Part shown: in pieces, positions 7,779-15,010 of the stretch
How the letters are laid out: the number at the start of each line of letters is the position of its first letter
Numbering within the stretch: position 1 is the first letter of the stretch
From: Rhodospirillales bacterium
Lineage (GTDB): Bacteria; Pseudomonadota; Alphaproteobacteria; Acetobacterales; Acetobacteraceae
Direction: 5' to 3'
Assembly: GCA_028870815.1 (NCBI GenBank)
Contig: JAGWOU010000008.1
Location: forward strand, 1-15,761
DNA: 15,761 bases
Notes under the pieces: model-generated
What the model saw: the letters and a program-made list of their open reading frames with translations, nothing else
What the model was told of the DNA's origin: nothing
The model's database searches: none
Translations under genes and position numbers: made by a program

Positions 7779-8486
7779 ATGTTCCCCACACCGACTCGCC
7801 CGCTCATCGCCCCCTCGCTCCTCGCCGCCGATTTCTCGCGGCTGAGAGAGGAAGTCGCGGCCATCGAACGCGCGGGCGCGGATTGGCTGCATCTTGATGT
7901 AATGGATGGACATTTTGTCCCCAACATCACCTTCGGCCCGCTGGTGGTCAAAGCCCTGCGCCCGTATACGAAAATGCCGATGGACGCGCATCTGATGATC
8001 GCCCCGGCCGATCCCTATATCGCCGCCTTCGCGGAAGCCGGGGCTGATCATATTTCCGTGCACCCTGAGGCCGGGCCGCATCTGCACCGCACCCTCCAGC
8101 TCATCCGCTCGCTCGGCAAGAAAGCCGGCGTGGTGCTAAACCCCGCCACGCCCATCGACGCTGTGGTGAACGTGCTGGATCTCACCGACCTGATCATGGT
8201 GATGACGGTGAATCCCGGCTTTGGCGGGCAGGCCTTCCTGTCCTCTCAGCTTCCCAAAATCGCCGCCTTGCGCCGCCTCATCGACGAGTCCGGCCGGGAC
8301 ATCATCTTGCAGATCGATGGCGGCATTACCCCCAAAACCGCACCCTCCGTGCTGCAAGCCGGGGCTACCTGCCTTATCGCCGGCACGGCGGTATTTGGCG
8401 CGCCAGACTATGCGGCGGCCATCACCGCCATCCGCGAGTCAGCTCCGCCGTCTCTGCCCCAGCTCAGCACCAGCCTTGGCGGATGA
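7779..8486 (+). CDS. rpe: Ribulose-phosphate 3-epimerase
   Basis: A 235-residue TIM-barrel enzyme that interconverts ribulose 5-phosphate and xylulose 5-phosphate in the pentose phosphate pathway. The signature IAPSLLAADF is at residues 10-19, with Ser13 in the substrate site. The metal-binding residues are all present: His38 and Asp40 in LHLDVMDGHFVPN, His71 in DAHLMI, and Asp180 in IDGGI. MTVNPGFGGQ (142-151) forms the phosphate-side loop. Length is a little above the usual 215-230 because of a short C-terminal extension rich in Pro and Ser. The ATG at 7779 lacks a clear ribosome-binding site, and no better in-frame start is visible. Its TGA overlaps the ATG of the heparinase-like gene (ATGA), so the two are translationally coupled. 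Confidence 0.96.
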   Translation: MFPTPTRPLIAPSLLAADFSRLREEVAAIERAGADWLHLDVMDGHFVPNITFGPLVVKALRPYTKMPMDAHLMIAPADPYIAAFAEAGADHISVHPEAGPHLHRTLQLIRSLGKKAGVVLNPATPIDAVVNVLDLTDLIMVMTVNPGFGGQAFLSSQLPKIAALRRLIDESGRDIILQIDGGITPKTAPSVLQAGATCLIAGTAVFGAPDYAAAITAIRESAPPSLPQLSTSLGG

Positions 8487-10090
8487 ATAACGGCAAGGCC
8501 AAACAAGGCGGCATCGGCCGCCAAGCCCGCACCTGGTTCACAAGGTTGCAAAATCTCCGGCCCGCCGGCGGGCCAGATGCCCCGGCACTTTCCCTGCGGG
8601 ACCCTTGGCCGGGCGACCCGGCGCGCGGTGCCCGGCTGGTCATGGGGGAGCTGGAATTCGGCGGCGCCGTCCTGCCCGTGCATCCCGAAATTTTCGTCAC
8701 CGCCCCCGGCGCCACCCGCATTCTCCGCGCGCATCTGCACGGCTTCGCATGGCTGCGGGATTTGCGCGCCCTGGGCACGGATGCCGCCCGCTCCCGCGCC
8801 CGCGCCCTAGTGCTGGATTTCATCGACACCCCAAAGCCCGATCCCATCGCCTACGCGCCGGATGTGGCGGGCGCGCGGCTCGCCTCCTGGCTCGGCCATT
8901 ACGATTTCTTCGCCGCCTCGGCGGATGATGAGTTCCGCCAGGCGCTGCTTTCCCGCCTGGTGCAGGATGCCCGTACCCTCTCAGCCGCCTTGCCCGCCGA
9001 ATTTCTGGATGGACGGGCTTTGACCGCTCTAAAGGGCCTCGCCGCCGCTTCCATCGCCATGCCGGAACATGCGCAATACCTGCCCCGGGTGTTGAAATTC
9101 CTGGTGCCGGAGCTGACGCGGCAATTCTACCCCGATGGCTGCCATGTTGAGCGCAGCCCCGCCGCGCATTTACTGGCCCTGCAAGACCTGACGGAAATCC
9201 GCGCCCTGATGCAGGCCGGGGGCGAAACCCCGCCGCCGGAACTCCTCGCCAGCATCGAGCATGCCGCCGCCGCGATGCGGGCCCTGCGCCATGGCGATGG
9301 CGGGTTGGCCCTGTTCAACGGCTCCAAGGAGGAGCTGGCCAATCTGGTGGACCTCGTGCTGGCCCAGGCCGGGCGTGCACGCGGCACACTGGCGCATCTC
9401 AAATCCTGCGGGCTTTTCCGCATCGCCGCCGCCAAAGCCGTATTGTTCATGGATGCCGGTGCGCCCGCCGCCCCAGGGCTGGACCGTTTCGCCCATGCGG
9501 GCACGCTAGGTTTTGAGTTCTCCTTCGGGAAAGACCGTCTGATCGTGAATTGCGGCGCCGCCCCCGCTTTGGCCGGGGATTGGTCCGCCGCCCTGCGCGC
9601 CAGCGCCGCCCATTCCACTCTGGTCATCGCCGACACGTCGTCCTCCGAGATCAAGGAAACCGGCCTTGGCCGCCGCCCGCTAAACGTGAATGTCGCCCGG
9701 CAGGATGGCGGCGGCACCGCCTGGATCGAGGCCAATCATGACGGCTGGAAGCAGGTTTTCGGCGCCATTCACCACCGCCGCCTGGGACTTTCCGAAAATG
9801 GCGAGGAATTGCAGGGCGAGGACGCGATCGAAGCGGAAACCCCGCAGCCTTTCAACATCCGCTTCCACCTGCACCCCAACGTCACCGCCAGCCTGGCGCA
9901 GGATGAGGAGACCGTGCTGCTGCGCACCCCCTCCGGCCTTGGCTTCCGGCTGAAGGCGGAAGGTGCCGTGCCGCGCATCGAAGGCAGCGTGTATTTCGGC
10001 CAGTCCGAGCCGCGCCGGGCGGAGCAGATCGTGCTCCCTGGCCATCAGGACGGCCCGCAACATATCAAATGGACCATTACGAAGGCCTGA
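8483..10090 (+). CDS. Heparinase II/III-like family protein
   Basis: A 535-residue protein of the heparinase II/III-like group, as often found near rsmB and purH in alphaproteobacteria. The N-terminal half is an alpha-helical toroid-like region, with WLGHYDF near residue 136. FYPDGCHVERSPAAHLLAL (215-233) corresponds to the family's central DGxHxERSPxYH-type motif. The C-terminal half is beta-rich, as in the family's beta-sandwich domain, with RHGDGGLALFNGS (269-281) and LRASAAHSTLVIADTSSSEI (371-390). His221 and His377 are candidate catalytic residues. The Tyr found in classical heparinase II (SPxYH) is Ala here (SPAAH), and no signal peptide is visible in the polar, basic N-terminus. The substrate is unknown: a uronic-acid polysaccharide lyase or a cytoplasmic relative with another role. 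The start ATG overlaps the rpe stop, and galE follows after 3 bp. Confidence 0.85.
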   Translation: MNNGKAKQGGIGRQARTWFTRLQNLRPAGGPDAPALSLRDPWPGDPARGARLVMGELEFGGAVLPVHPEIFVTAPGATRILRAHLHGFAWLRDLRALGTDAARSRARALVLDFIDTPKPDPIAYAPDVAGARLASWLGHYDFFAASADDEFRQALLSRLVQDARTLSAALPAEFLDGRALTALKGLAAASIAMPEHAQYLPRVLKFLVPELTRQFYPDGCHVERSPAAHLLALQDLTEIRALMQAGGETPPPELLASIEHAAAAMRALRHGDGGLALFNGSKEELANLVDLVLAQAGRARGTLAHLKSCGLFRIAAAKAVLFMDAGAPAAPGLDRFAHAGTLGFEFSFGKDRLIVNCGAAPALAGDWSAALRASAAHSTLVIADTSSSEIKETGLGRRPLNVNVARQDGGGTAWIEANHDGWKQVFGAIHHRRLGLSENGEELQGEDAIEAETPQPFNIRFHLHPNVTASLAQDEETVLLRTPSGLGFRLKAEGAVPRIEGSVYFGQSEPRRAEQIVLPGHQDGPQHIKWTITKA

Positions 10091-10093
10091 TCC

Positions 10094-11107
10094 ATGCGAA
10101 TTCTGCTCACCGGCGGCGCCGGTTATATCGGCTCCCATACCGCCGCCGTGCTGGCTGAGCGCGGGCACGAGATCGTCATCCTCGATAATTTCGCCAATGC
10201 CGAGCGCGATGTGCCAGCCCGGCTGAAGCGCCTCACCGGCCAGGACATGACAATCATCGAGGCCGATATACGTGACACGGACACCGTGACGGCGGCGTTG
10301 AAGGCGCACCCGGTGGAGGCCGTGATCCATTTCGCCGCGCTGAAGGCAGTGGGTGAATCAGAAGCCGATCCGCTGCTGTATTACGACATGAACATCATCG
10401 GCACGATCCGCCTGTTGCAATCCATGCAGGCGGCGGGGGTAGGCCGCATCGTGTTCTCCTCCTCCGCCACGGTCTATGGCCAGCCAGATTCCTCACCGAT
10501 TTTGGAGAATGCCCCCACGCGGGTTGAGAACATCTATGGCCGCACCAAGCTGGTGATGGAGGATCTCATCCGCGACCTCGCCCGTACCGGCAAGCTGAAG
10601 GCCGCCGCCAATCTGCGCTATTTCAACCCGGTCGGCGCGCACCCCTCCGCCCTTATCGGTGAAACCCCGCGCGGCGTGCCGAACAACCTCATGCCCTATG
10701 TGACCCAAGTGGCCACCGGCGAGCGCCCGCATCTCAACGTGTTCGGCAAGGACTATCCCACCCGCGACGGCACCGGCGAACGCGATTATATCCACGTCAT
10801 GGACCTCGCCATGGCCCATGCCCTGGCGGTGGAGCATATTTGCGCCAACGATGTTTCCGTCACCGTCAATCTCGGCACCGGCAATGGCACCACAGTGCTG
10901 GAACTGGTGAAAGCCTTCGAGACCGCCACGGGCCGGGAAATTCCGGTCAACATTGCCCCCCGCCGCGCGGGCGATGTTGCCAGCTACTACGCCAACCCCG
11001 CTTTGGCTGAACAGCTTTTCGGCTGGAAGGCGGCGCTGAACGTGGAAGATATGTGCCGCGATTCCTGGCGCTGGCAGGCGGCCCGCGCCGGGGTGAACGA
11101 CATTTAA
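10094..11107 (+). CDS. galE: UDP-glucose 4-epimerase
   Basis: A 337-residue short-chain dehydrogenase-type epimerase that interconverts UDP-glucose and UDP-galactose using tightly bound NAD. GGAGYIGSH (7-15) holds the glycine-rich NAD motif. FSSSATVYG (121-129) contains the catalytic Ser, and YGRTK (148-152) gives the Tyr148/Lys152 pair. RYFNPVGAHPSALIGE (175-190) and GTGERDYIHVMDLA (226-239) are typical GalE blocks. Length equals E. coli GalE (338). The ATG comes 3 bp after the heparinase-like stop, so it is in the same transcript. With the glycosyltransferase gene downstream it suggests supply of nucleotide sugars for a surface polysaccharide. Related epimerases act on other UDP-sugars, so substrate breadth is not fixed by the sequence. 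Confidence 0.94.
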   Translation: MRILLTGGAGYIGSHTAAVLAERGHEIVILDNFANAERDVPARLKRLTGQDMTIIEADIRDTDTVTAALKAHPVEAVIHFAALKAVGESEADPLLYYDMNIIGTIRLLQSMQAAGVGRIVFSSSATVYGQPDSSPILENAPTRVENIYGRTKLVMEDLIRDLARTGKLKAAANLRYFNPVGAHPSALIGETPRGVPNNLMPYVTQVATGERPHLNVFGKDYPTRDGTGERDYIHVMDLAMAHALAVEHICANDVSVTVNLGTGNGTTVLELVKAFETATGREIPVNIAPRRAGDVASYYANPALAEQLFGWKAALNVEDMCRDSWRWQAARAGVNDI

Positions 11108-11151
11108 GCCGCTGCTTCCCCCGCCCCGGCGCTTGGCCTAAACCGCCTTCC

Positions 11152-12288
11152 ATGTCCGACAAGCGCCCCACCCTCGTCTTCCTGCTGATGGAGGACTGGT
11201 TTTTCGCCTCGCATTTCTGGGAACGCGGGCTGGCGGCGCAAAAAGCCGGCTGGCGCGTGGTGCTCGTCTCCCGCCGGAACCAGGCGGCGGCGGAGATCGA
11301 AGCATCGGGCATCGAATTCCACGCGGCGGATTTGGACCGCACACGTCTCAACCCATTCAAGGAGCTGGCTTTCTCCCTCTGGCTGGCGCGGCTTTACCGG
11401 CGTCTGCAACCGGATGTGGCGCATCACGTTGCCCTCAAACCGATCATTTTCGGCGGCATCGCCGCGAAGCTGGCGCGCGTGCCGGCCGTGGTGAATGCGC
11501 CCGTCGGGCTCGGCTTCGTCTATTCGTCGGAGAAATTGCTGGCCAAGATCCTCAAACCCCTGGTCACCTTGGGCCTGCGCGCGACCATGAGCCCGAAGCA
11601 CGGCGTCGCCATCTTTGAAAACCCGGACGATCTCAACGCCATGGTGGAAGGCGGCATGGTGCATAAATCCCGCACGCGGCTCATTCGCGGCGCCGGGGTG
11701 GATGTCACCCGTTTTGCCCCCGCGCCGGAGCCCGAAGGCCCCATCCGTATCGCGCTGGCGGCGCGCATGATCCGCGAGAAAGGCATCCTGGATTTCGTTG
11801 CCGCCGCAAGGCTGCTGAAGGGCAAGGCCGAGTTCTGGCTGGCCGGCGCGCCGGACCTTTCCAACCCCAACCCGGTCACGGAAGCAGAGTTGCGCGGCTG
11901 GGAAGCGGAGGGCCTGATCAAATGGCTCGGCCCGGTGAAGGACATGGCCGGGCTGCTCCACCAGACGCATATCTTCACCCTGCCCTCCACCTATCGCGAG
12001 GGCCTGCCCAAAGCGGTGCTGGAAGCCATGGCCGCTGGCCTGCCGGTGGTGGCCACAAACATTCCCGGCTGCCGCGAAGCGGTGATCGACAATGAAACCG
12101 GCTTTCTCGTGCCGCCGCGCAACCCCGCCGCCTTGGCGGATGCGCTGGGCAGGCTCATCGCCGACCCGGCCTTGCGCGCCCACCTGGGTGCCGCCGGGCG
12201 CCAGCGCGTGCTCGACAATTTTTCGGACGAGATCGTCTGTGAAAAAACCATGGATATCTACGAAACCCTCAGGAAAGGCCTCTCATGA
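11152..12288 (+). CDS. Glycosyltransferase family 4 protein
   Basis: A 378-residue GT-B glycosyltransferase of family GT4 (retaining). The N-terminal acceptor-side domain (1-185) starts TLVFLLMEDWFFASHFW and includes a hydrophobic helix around NPFKELAFSLWLARLYRRL that may lie on the membrane. The C-terminal nucleotide-sugar domain shows LAARMIREKGILDFVAAA (202-219) with Arg205 and Lys210 at the phosphate-binding position. The EX7E motif is at Glu283 and Glu291 (STYREGLPKAVLEAMAAGLPVV), followed by GCREAV and GFLVPP. It resembles transferases that act early on lipid-linked oligosaccharides, but donor and acceptor cannot be read off. The ATG at 11152 is chosen because the protein begins right before the first beta strand; the frame is open back to a GTG at 11053 inside galE. 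No ribosome-binding site is apparent. It is 44 bp after galE and overlaps the next gene by 4 bp. Confidence 0.88.
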   Translation: MSDKRPTLVFLLMEDWFFASHFWERGLAAQKAGWRVVLVSRRNQAAAEIEASGIEFHAADLDRTRLNPFKELAFSLWLARLYRRLQPDVAHHVALKPIIFGGIAAKLARVPAVVNAPVGLGFVYSSEKLLAKILKPLVTLGLRATMSPKHGVAIFENPDDLNAMVEGGMVHKSRTRLIRGAGVDVTRFAPAPEPEGPIRIALAARMIREKGILDFVAAARLLKGKAEFWLAGAPDLSNPNPVTEAELRGWEAEGLIKWLGPVKDMAGLLHQTHIFTLPSTYREGLPKAVLEAMAAGLPVVATNIPGCREAVIDNETGFLVPPRNPAALADALGRLIADPALRAHLGAAGRQRVLDNFSDEIVCEKTMDIYETLRKGLS

Positions 12289-12791
12289 AGAAAATCCTCT
12301 GGAGCGCGGCGGGAATTCTGGTCGCCATCCTGGCTGTTGCCATTTTTCTCTTCTGGCTGATTTCGCCACGCGCCGGTGAGCGGCAGCAGATTGGCGCGGT
12401 GAGCACGAATTTCCACTGGATCGGCCCGAACGACAAGGTCATCGTCGAGCGCTTCGACGATCCGAAAATTCCAGCGATTTCCTGCTATGTGGCGTCCGCG
12501 CAAACCGGCGGACTGGCCGGGGGCACGGGATTTGCCACCGATCCCAGCCGCTTTTCTTTGAATTGCATCGCCCGTGGGCCGGTCACGCTGCCTGCCGATC
12601 TTCCCAAACAGGAGGAGATCGGCTCCATCTCAGCCTCGCTATTCTTTAAGCACTTCATCCTTACCCGCATTCTGGACGACAAGCGGGACACGGTGATTTA
12701 TGTGCTGACGAGCACCAAAGTGCTCAAAGGCTCGCCCGCTAACGCAATCTCGGCCGTGGCCGCGCAACCGACCCCGGCTTCCACGCCGTAA
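12285..12791 (+). CDS. creA: CreA family protein
   Basis: A 168-residue protein with an N-terminal hydrophobic segment (about residues 4-26), acting as signal or anchor, and a periplasmic CreA domain. The diagnostic stretch is IGAVSTNFHWIGPNDKVIVE (36-55), then FDDPKIPAISCYVASAQTGGLAGG and DPSRFSLNC. Cys67 and Cys94 could form a disulfide. The C-terminal half has SLFFKHFILTRILDDKRDTVIYV, KVLKGSPANAISAV and a short Ala/Pro tail. CreA is a widespread proteobacterial periplasmic protein of unknown function; in E. coli it sits in the creABCD locus but is not part of the two-component pair. The ATG overlaps the glycosyltransferase TGA, and AGGAAAGG lies upstream, so it is co-translated with that gene. 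The two convergent stops, its own and that of the lipoprotein gene, are 3 bp apart. Confidence 0.88.
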   Translation: MKKILWSAAGILVAILAVAIFLFWLISPRAGERQQIGAVSTNFHWIGPNDKVIVERFDDPKIPAISCYVASAQTGGLAGGTGFATDPSRFSLNCIARGPVTLPADLPKQEEIGSISASLFFKHFILTRILDDKRDTVIYVLTSTKVLKGSPANAISAVAAQPTPASTP

Positions 12792-12794
12792 TTG

Positions 12795-13142
12795 CTATTG
12801 GCCGGGTGAAAGCTCGGCCAAATCCGCATTCACCTGATTCAGCTTGCTCTTACTCAAGCGACCGTTGGAAAGTGTCGCCAGCTGCGAAAGGCTCATGCAG
12901 GAAAACATCATATAATGCGGGTTAGACATCACCCCCGGCACATCGCGGTCCAGAACCGCCTTGCCACGCTGGTCCGCCGCTATCTTCTCAATCGGTGTCT
13001 GCACCGTGAAACTTGCCGGGGCCGGAGCGGTATTAACCGCCGCCACATGCGCCTCGGAAGGAGCAGCGCAAGCACCCAGGCTGGCCAGCCCGGCAACCCC
13101 AAACGCCATGACAGCCTGCTTGCTTCTTCCCTGCCAGATCAT
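12795..13142 (-). CDS. Putative small lipoprotein, function unknown
   Basis: A 115-residue protein that I do not recognise. It has a lipoprotein-type signal: basic n-region MIWQGRSKQ, hydrophobic core VMAFGVAGLASL and lipobox LGAC with Cys25. An Ala/Pro-rich linker (about 26-48) follows, then a small domain with NPHYMMFSCMSLSQLATL and a helical end SKSKLNQVNADLAEL. I chose the ATG at 13142 because GGAGGT lies 8 bases upstream. The upstream in-frame ATG at 13202 would lie inside a good minus-strand -10 sequence (TATGAT) and would push the signal peptide inside the protein. It is convergent with creA and divergent from the purH riboswitch. It is likely anchored in the envelope; nothing indicates an enzyme. 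Confidence 0.7.
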   Translation of the reverse strand: MIWQGRSKQAVMAFGVAGLASLGACAAPSEAHVAAVNTAPAPASFTVQTPIEKIAADQRGKAVLDRDVPGVMSNPHYMMFSCMSLSQLATLSNGRLSKSKLNQVNADLAELSPGQ

Positions 13143-13197
13143 GCCACGTACCTCCAGAAACGAGATGGCTGAGGGAGTCGGCCTCAACCACGATCCA

Positions 13198-13203
13198 ATC
13201 ATA
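13198..13203 (-). promoter_or_regulatory. Candidate -10 element for the lipoprotein gene
   Basis: TATGAT on the minus strand (5 of 6 to TATAAT) lies in the AT-rich gap shared with purH. No good -35 is seen at 16-18 bp. Transcription would begin near 13191, leaving a leader of about 50 nt before the ATG at 13142. Confidence 0.35.
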
Positions 13204-13232
13204 CAGCATTATTTGCTTACACTGCGATAATT

Positions 13233-13262
13233 TTGCCACAGTCGCCAAGCTTTAAATTTTAG
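13233..13262 (+). promoter_or_regulatory. Candidate promoter for purH
   Basis: TTGCCA (13233-13238) and TTTTAG (13257-13262) are 18 bp apart in the only AT-rich stretch before purH. Transcription would start near 13268-13270, giving a leader of about 160 nt that contains the whole ZTP aptamer. The -10 match is weak (3 of 6). An alternative -10 is GATAAT (13226-13231), which lacks a -35 partner. Confidence 0.3.
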
Positions 13263-13332
13263 ACATTCCTGCGTTACGCTCCGCGCAGCACTGCTTGCGT
13301 CCGCCAGGGGACCATGCCAAACCGCGCGGCAG

Positions 13333-13400
13333 CTTCACGTGACTGGCGCTCAGATGGCTACCATCGGGGAGCGTGAAGGCAGAAGCCGCGCGCCTGGGCA
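13333..13400 (+). promoter_or_regulatory. ZTP/ZMP riboswitch (pfl motif) of purH
   Basis: The leader of purH carries the conserved parts of the pfl RNA in order. Stem P1 is CTTCACG (13333-13339) with CGTGAAG (13372-13378), a perfect 7-bp helix. The junction has the conserved GTGACTGGCG (13339-13348). Hairpin P2 is GATGG/CCATC (13353-13357, 13361-13365), followed by GGGGAGC (13366-13372). The distal part has GCC (13385-13387) and the conserved CGCCTGGGC (13391-13399). GGCG (13345-13348) can pair with CGCC (13391-13394) as the expected pseudoknot. Known pfl RNAs bind ZMP/ZTP and turn on purine and one-carbon genes. PurH uses ZMP as substrate, so the context fits exactly. The purH ribosome-binding site GGAG (13420-13423) is only about 20 nt downstream and there is no terminator, which favours control of translation. 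Confidence 0.93.
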
Positions 13401-13430
13401 TCGCAACGTCGCTTATTACGGAGCCGCCTC

Positions 13431-14987
13431 GTGTCAGACACCATCCCCATCCGCACCGCCCTTATTTCCGTTTCCGACAAAACGGGACTCGTGGAATTTG
13501 CCCAGGCGCTGGTTGCTTCGGGTGCTGCCATCCTCTCCACCGGCGGCTCCGCCAAAACGCTGCGCGAGGCGGGTGTGCCCGTCACCGAGGTTTCAGAACA
13601 CACCGGCTTCCCCGAAATTTTGGAAGGGCGGGTGAAAACCCTGGTGCCGCAGGTGCATGGCGGCATCCTCGGCAAGCGGCACGACCCCAGCCATATCGCC
13701 CAGATGGCCGAACACGGCATCGCGCCCATCGACCTCGTGGCCGTCAATCTCTACCCGTTCGAGGCCACCGTGGCGCGAGGTGCGGAATTCGACGACTGCA
13801 TCGAGAATATCGACATTGGCGGCCCGGCCATGATCCGCTCGGCCGCCAAGAACCATGAGGGCGTCACCGTGCTCACCGAACCCGCCCATTACGCCAAGGT
13901 GCTGGAAGACATCGCCGCGCATGGCGGCACCACGCTTTCAACCCGCCGCAGCCTGGCCGCCGCCGCTTATGCCCGCACGGCGGCCTATGATTCCGCCATT
14001 TCCGCCTGGTTCGCGGCGCAGCTGGGTGAAACCTACCCGGACCGCGTTTCCGTCTCCGGCGCCAAGAAGCAGGAGTTGCGCTACGGCGAGAACCCGCACC
14101 AATCAGCTGCGTTCTACACTTCCTCACCCGCGCGTTTCGGTGTCGCCACCGCCACGCAGCATCAGGGCAAGGAGCTTTCCTACAACAATTATAACGACAC
14201 CGACGCCGCCTTTGAGTGCGTGGCCGAGTTCGACGAGCCTACGGTCGTTATCGTCAAGCACGCCAACCCGTGCGGTGTCGCCACCGCGCTCAACCTCGCC
14301 GATGCCTGGGACGATGCCCTGGCCTGCGACCCGGTTTCCGCCTTTGGCGGCATCGTGGCCGTGAACCGCGCGCTGGATGAAGAGACGGCGGCGAAAATCG
14401 CCACCATCTTCACCGAGGTGATCATCGCCCCGGAAGCCACCGGCGGTGCTAAATCCTTGCTGGCGGCCAAGAAGAATCTCCGCCTGCTCACCACAGGCGG
14501 CGTGCCCAGCCCGGTTGAGGAGGGTGTCACCTTCAAATCCCTGGCCGGCGGTTTTCTGGTGCAAAGCCGCGATGCCGGGCGAGTTTCCAAGCTCGACCTG
14601 AAAATCGTCACCCAGCGCGCCCCCACGGACAAGGAACTGGAAGACATGCTCTTCGCCTTCCGGGTGGCCAAGCATGTGAAATCCAACGCCATCGTCTATG
14701 CCAAAAAGCTGATGACGCTGGGGATCGGCGCCGGGCAGATGAACCGGGTGGATTCGGCCCGCATCGCCGCCTGGCGCGGCAAGAATGCCGGGCTGGATTT
14801 CAATGGCTGCGCCGTTGCGTCCGACGCGTTCTTCCCCTTCGCGGACGGATTGGAAGCCGCCATCGCGGCCGGCGCCTCCTGCGTGATTCAGCCGGGCGGT
14901 TCGATCCGCGACAAGGAGGTGATTGAGGCCGCCGACAAGGCTGGAATCGCCATGGTCTTCACAAATATGCGGCATTTCCGGCACTAA
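13431..14987 (+). CDS. purH: Bifunctional AICAR transformylase/IMP cyclohydrolase
   Basis: A 518-residue enzyme that performs the last two steps of IMP synthesis: formylation of AICAR (ZMP) with 10-formyl-THF, then ring closure. The N-terminal IMP cyclohydrolase domain (MGS-like fold, about 8-150) shows LISVSDKTGL, STGGSAKTL, GRVKTL with Lys69, NLYPF with Tyr108, IDIGGP with Asp128 and AAKNH with Lys140. The AICAR transformylase domain follows, with RYGENPHQ (217-224), the catalytic KHANPCG (Lys277, His278), DPVSAFGGIVA (300-310) and GIGAGQMNRVDS (431-442). The C-terminus MRHFRH is typical. The family's usual HP after GRVKTL is VP here. The start is GTG at 13431, seven bases after GGAG. It is regulated by the riboswitch just upstream. 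A small membrane-protein gene follows 23 bp later. Confidence 0.97.
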   Translation: MSDTIPIRTALISVSDKTGLVEFAQALVASGAAILSTGGSAKTLREAGVPVTEVSEHTGFPEILEGRVKTLVPQVHGGILGKRHDPSHIAQMAEHGIAPIDLVAVNLYPFEATVARGAEFDDCIENIDIGGPAMIRSAAKNHEGVTVLTEPAHYAKVLEDIAAHGGTTLSTRRSLAAAAYARTAAYDSAISAWFAAQLGETYPDRVSVSGAKKQELRYGENPHQSAAFYTSSPARFGVATATQHQGKELSYNNYNDTDAAFECVAEFDEPTVVIVKHANPCGVATALNLADAWDDALACDPVSAFGGIVAVNRALDEETAAKIATIFTEVIIAPEATGGAKSLLAAKKNLRLLTTGGVPSPVEEGVTFKSLAGGFLVQSRDAGRVSKLDLKIVTQRAPTDKELEDMLFAFRVAKHVKSNAIVYAKKLMTLGIGAGQMNRVDSARIAAWRGKNAGLDFNGCAVASDAFFPFADGLEAAIAAGASCVIQPGGSIRDKEVIEAADKAGIAMVFTNMRHFRH

Positions 14988-15010
14988 TCCGCTAAAAGGA
15001 GTCTATGCCT

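Noticed and set aside
11053..11151. Upstream GTG start for the glycosyltransferase gene
   Set aside because: It would overlap galE by 55 bp and add an Arg/Pro-rich stretch before the first beta strand.
11104..12183. Long minus-strand reading frame opposite the glycosyltransferase gene
   Set aside because: The plus strand has clear GT4 motifs over the same span; the minus frame gives a His/Gly/Arg-rich sequence without recognisable motifs, as expected for the shadow of a GC-rich gene.
13143..13202. Upstream ATG start for the lipoprotein gene
   Set aside because: It overlaps the likely -10 element and would bury the signal peptide; GGAGGT supports 13142.
13279..13329. CCGCGC/GCGCGG pairing upstream of the ZTP aptamer
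   Set aside because: Six complementary bases in GC-rich DNA are expected by chance, and no T-run follows; not enough to call a leader element.
14124..14984. Long minus-strand reading frame opposite purH
   Set aside because: It lies wholly within purH, whose catalytic motifs are intact; the translation has no family features.
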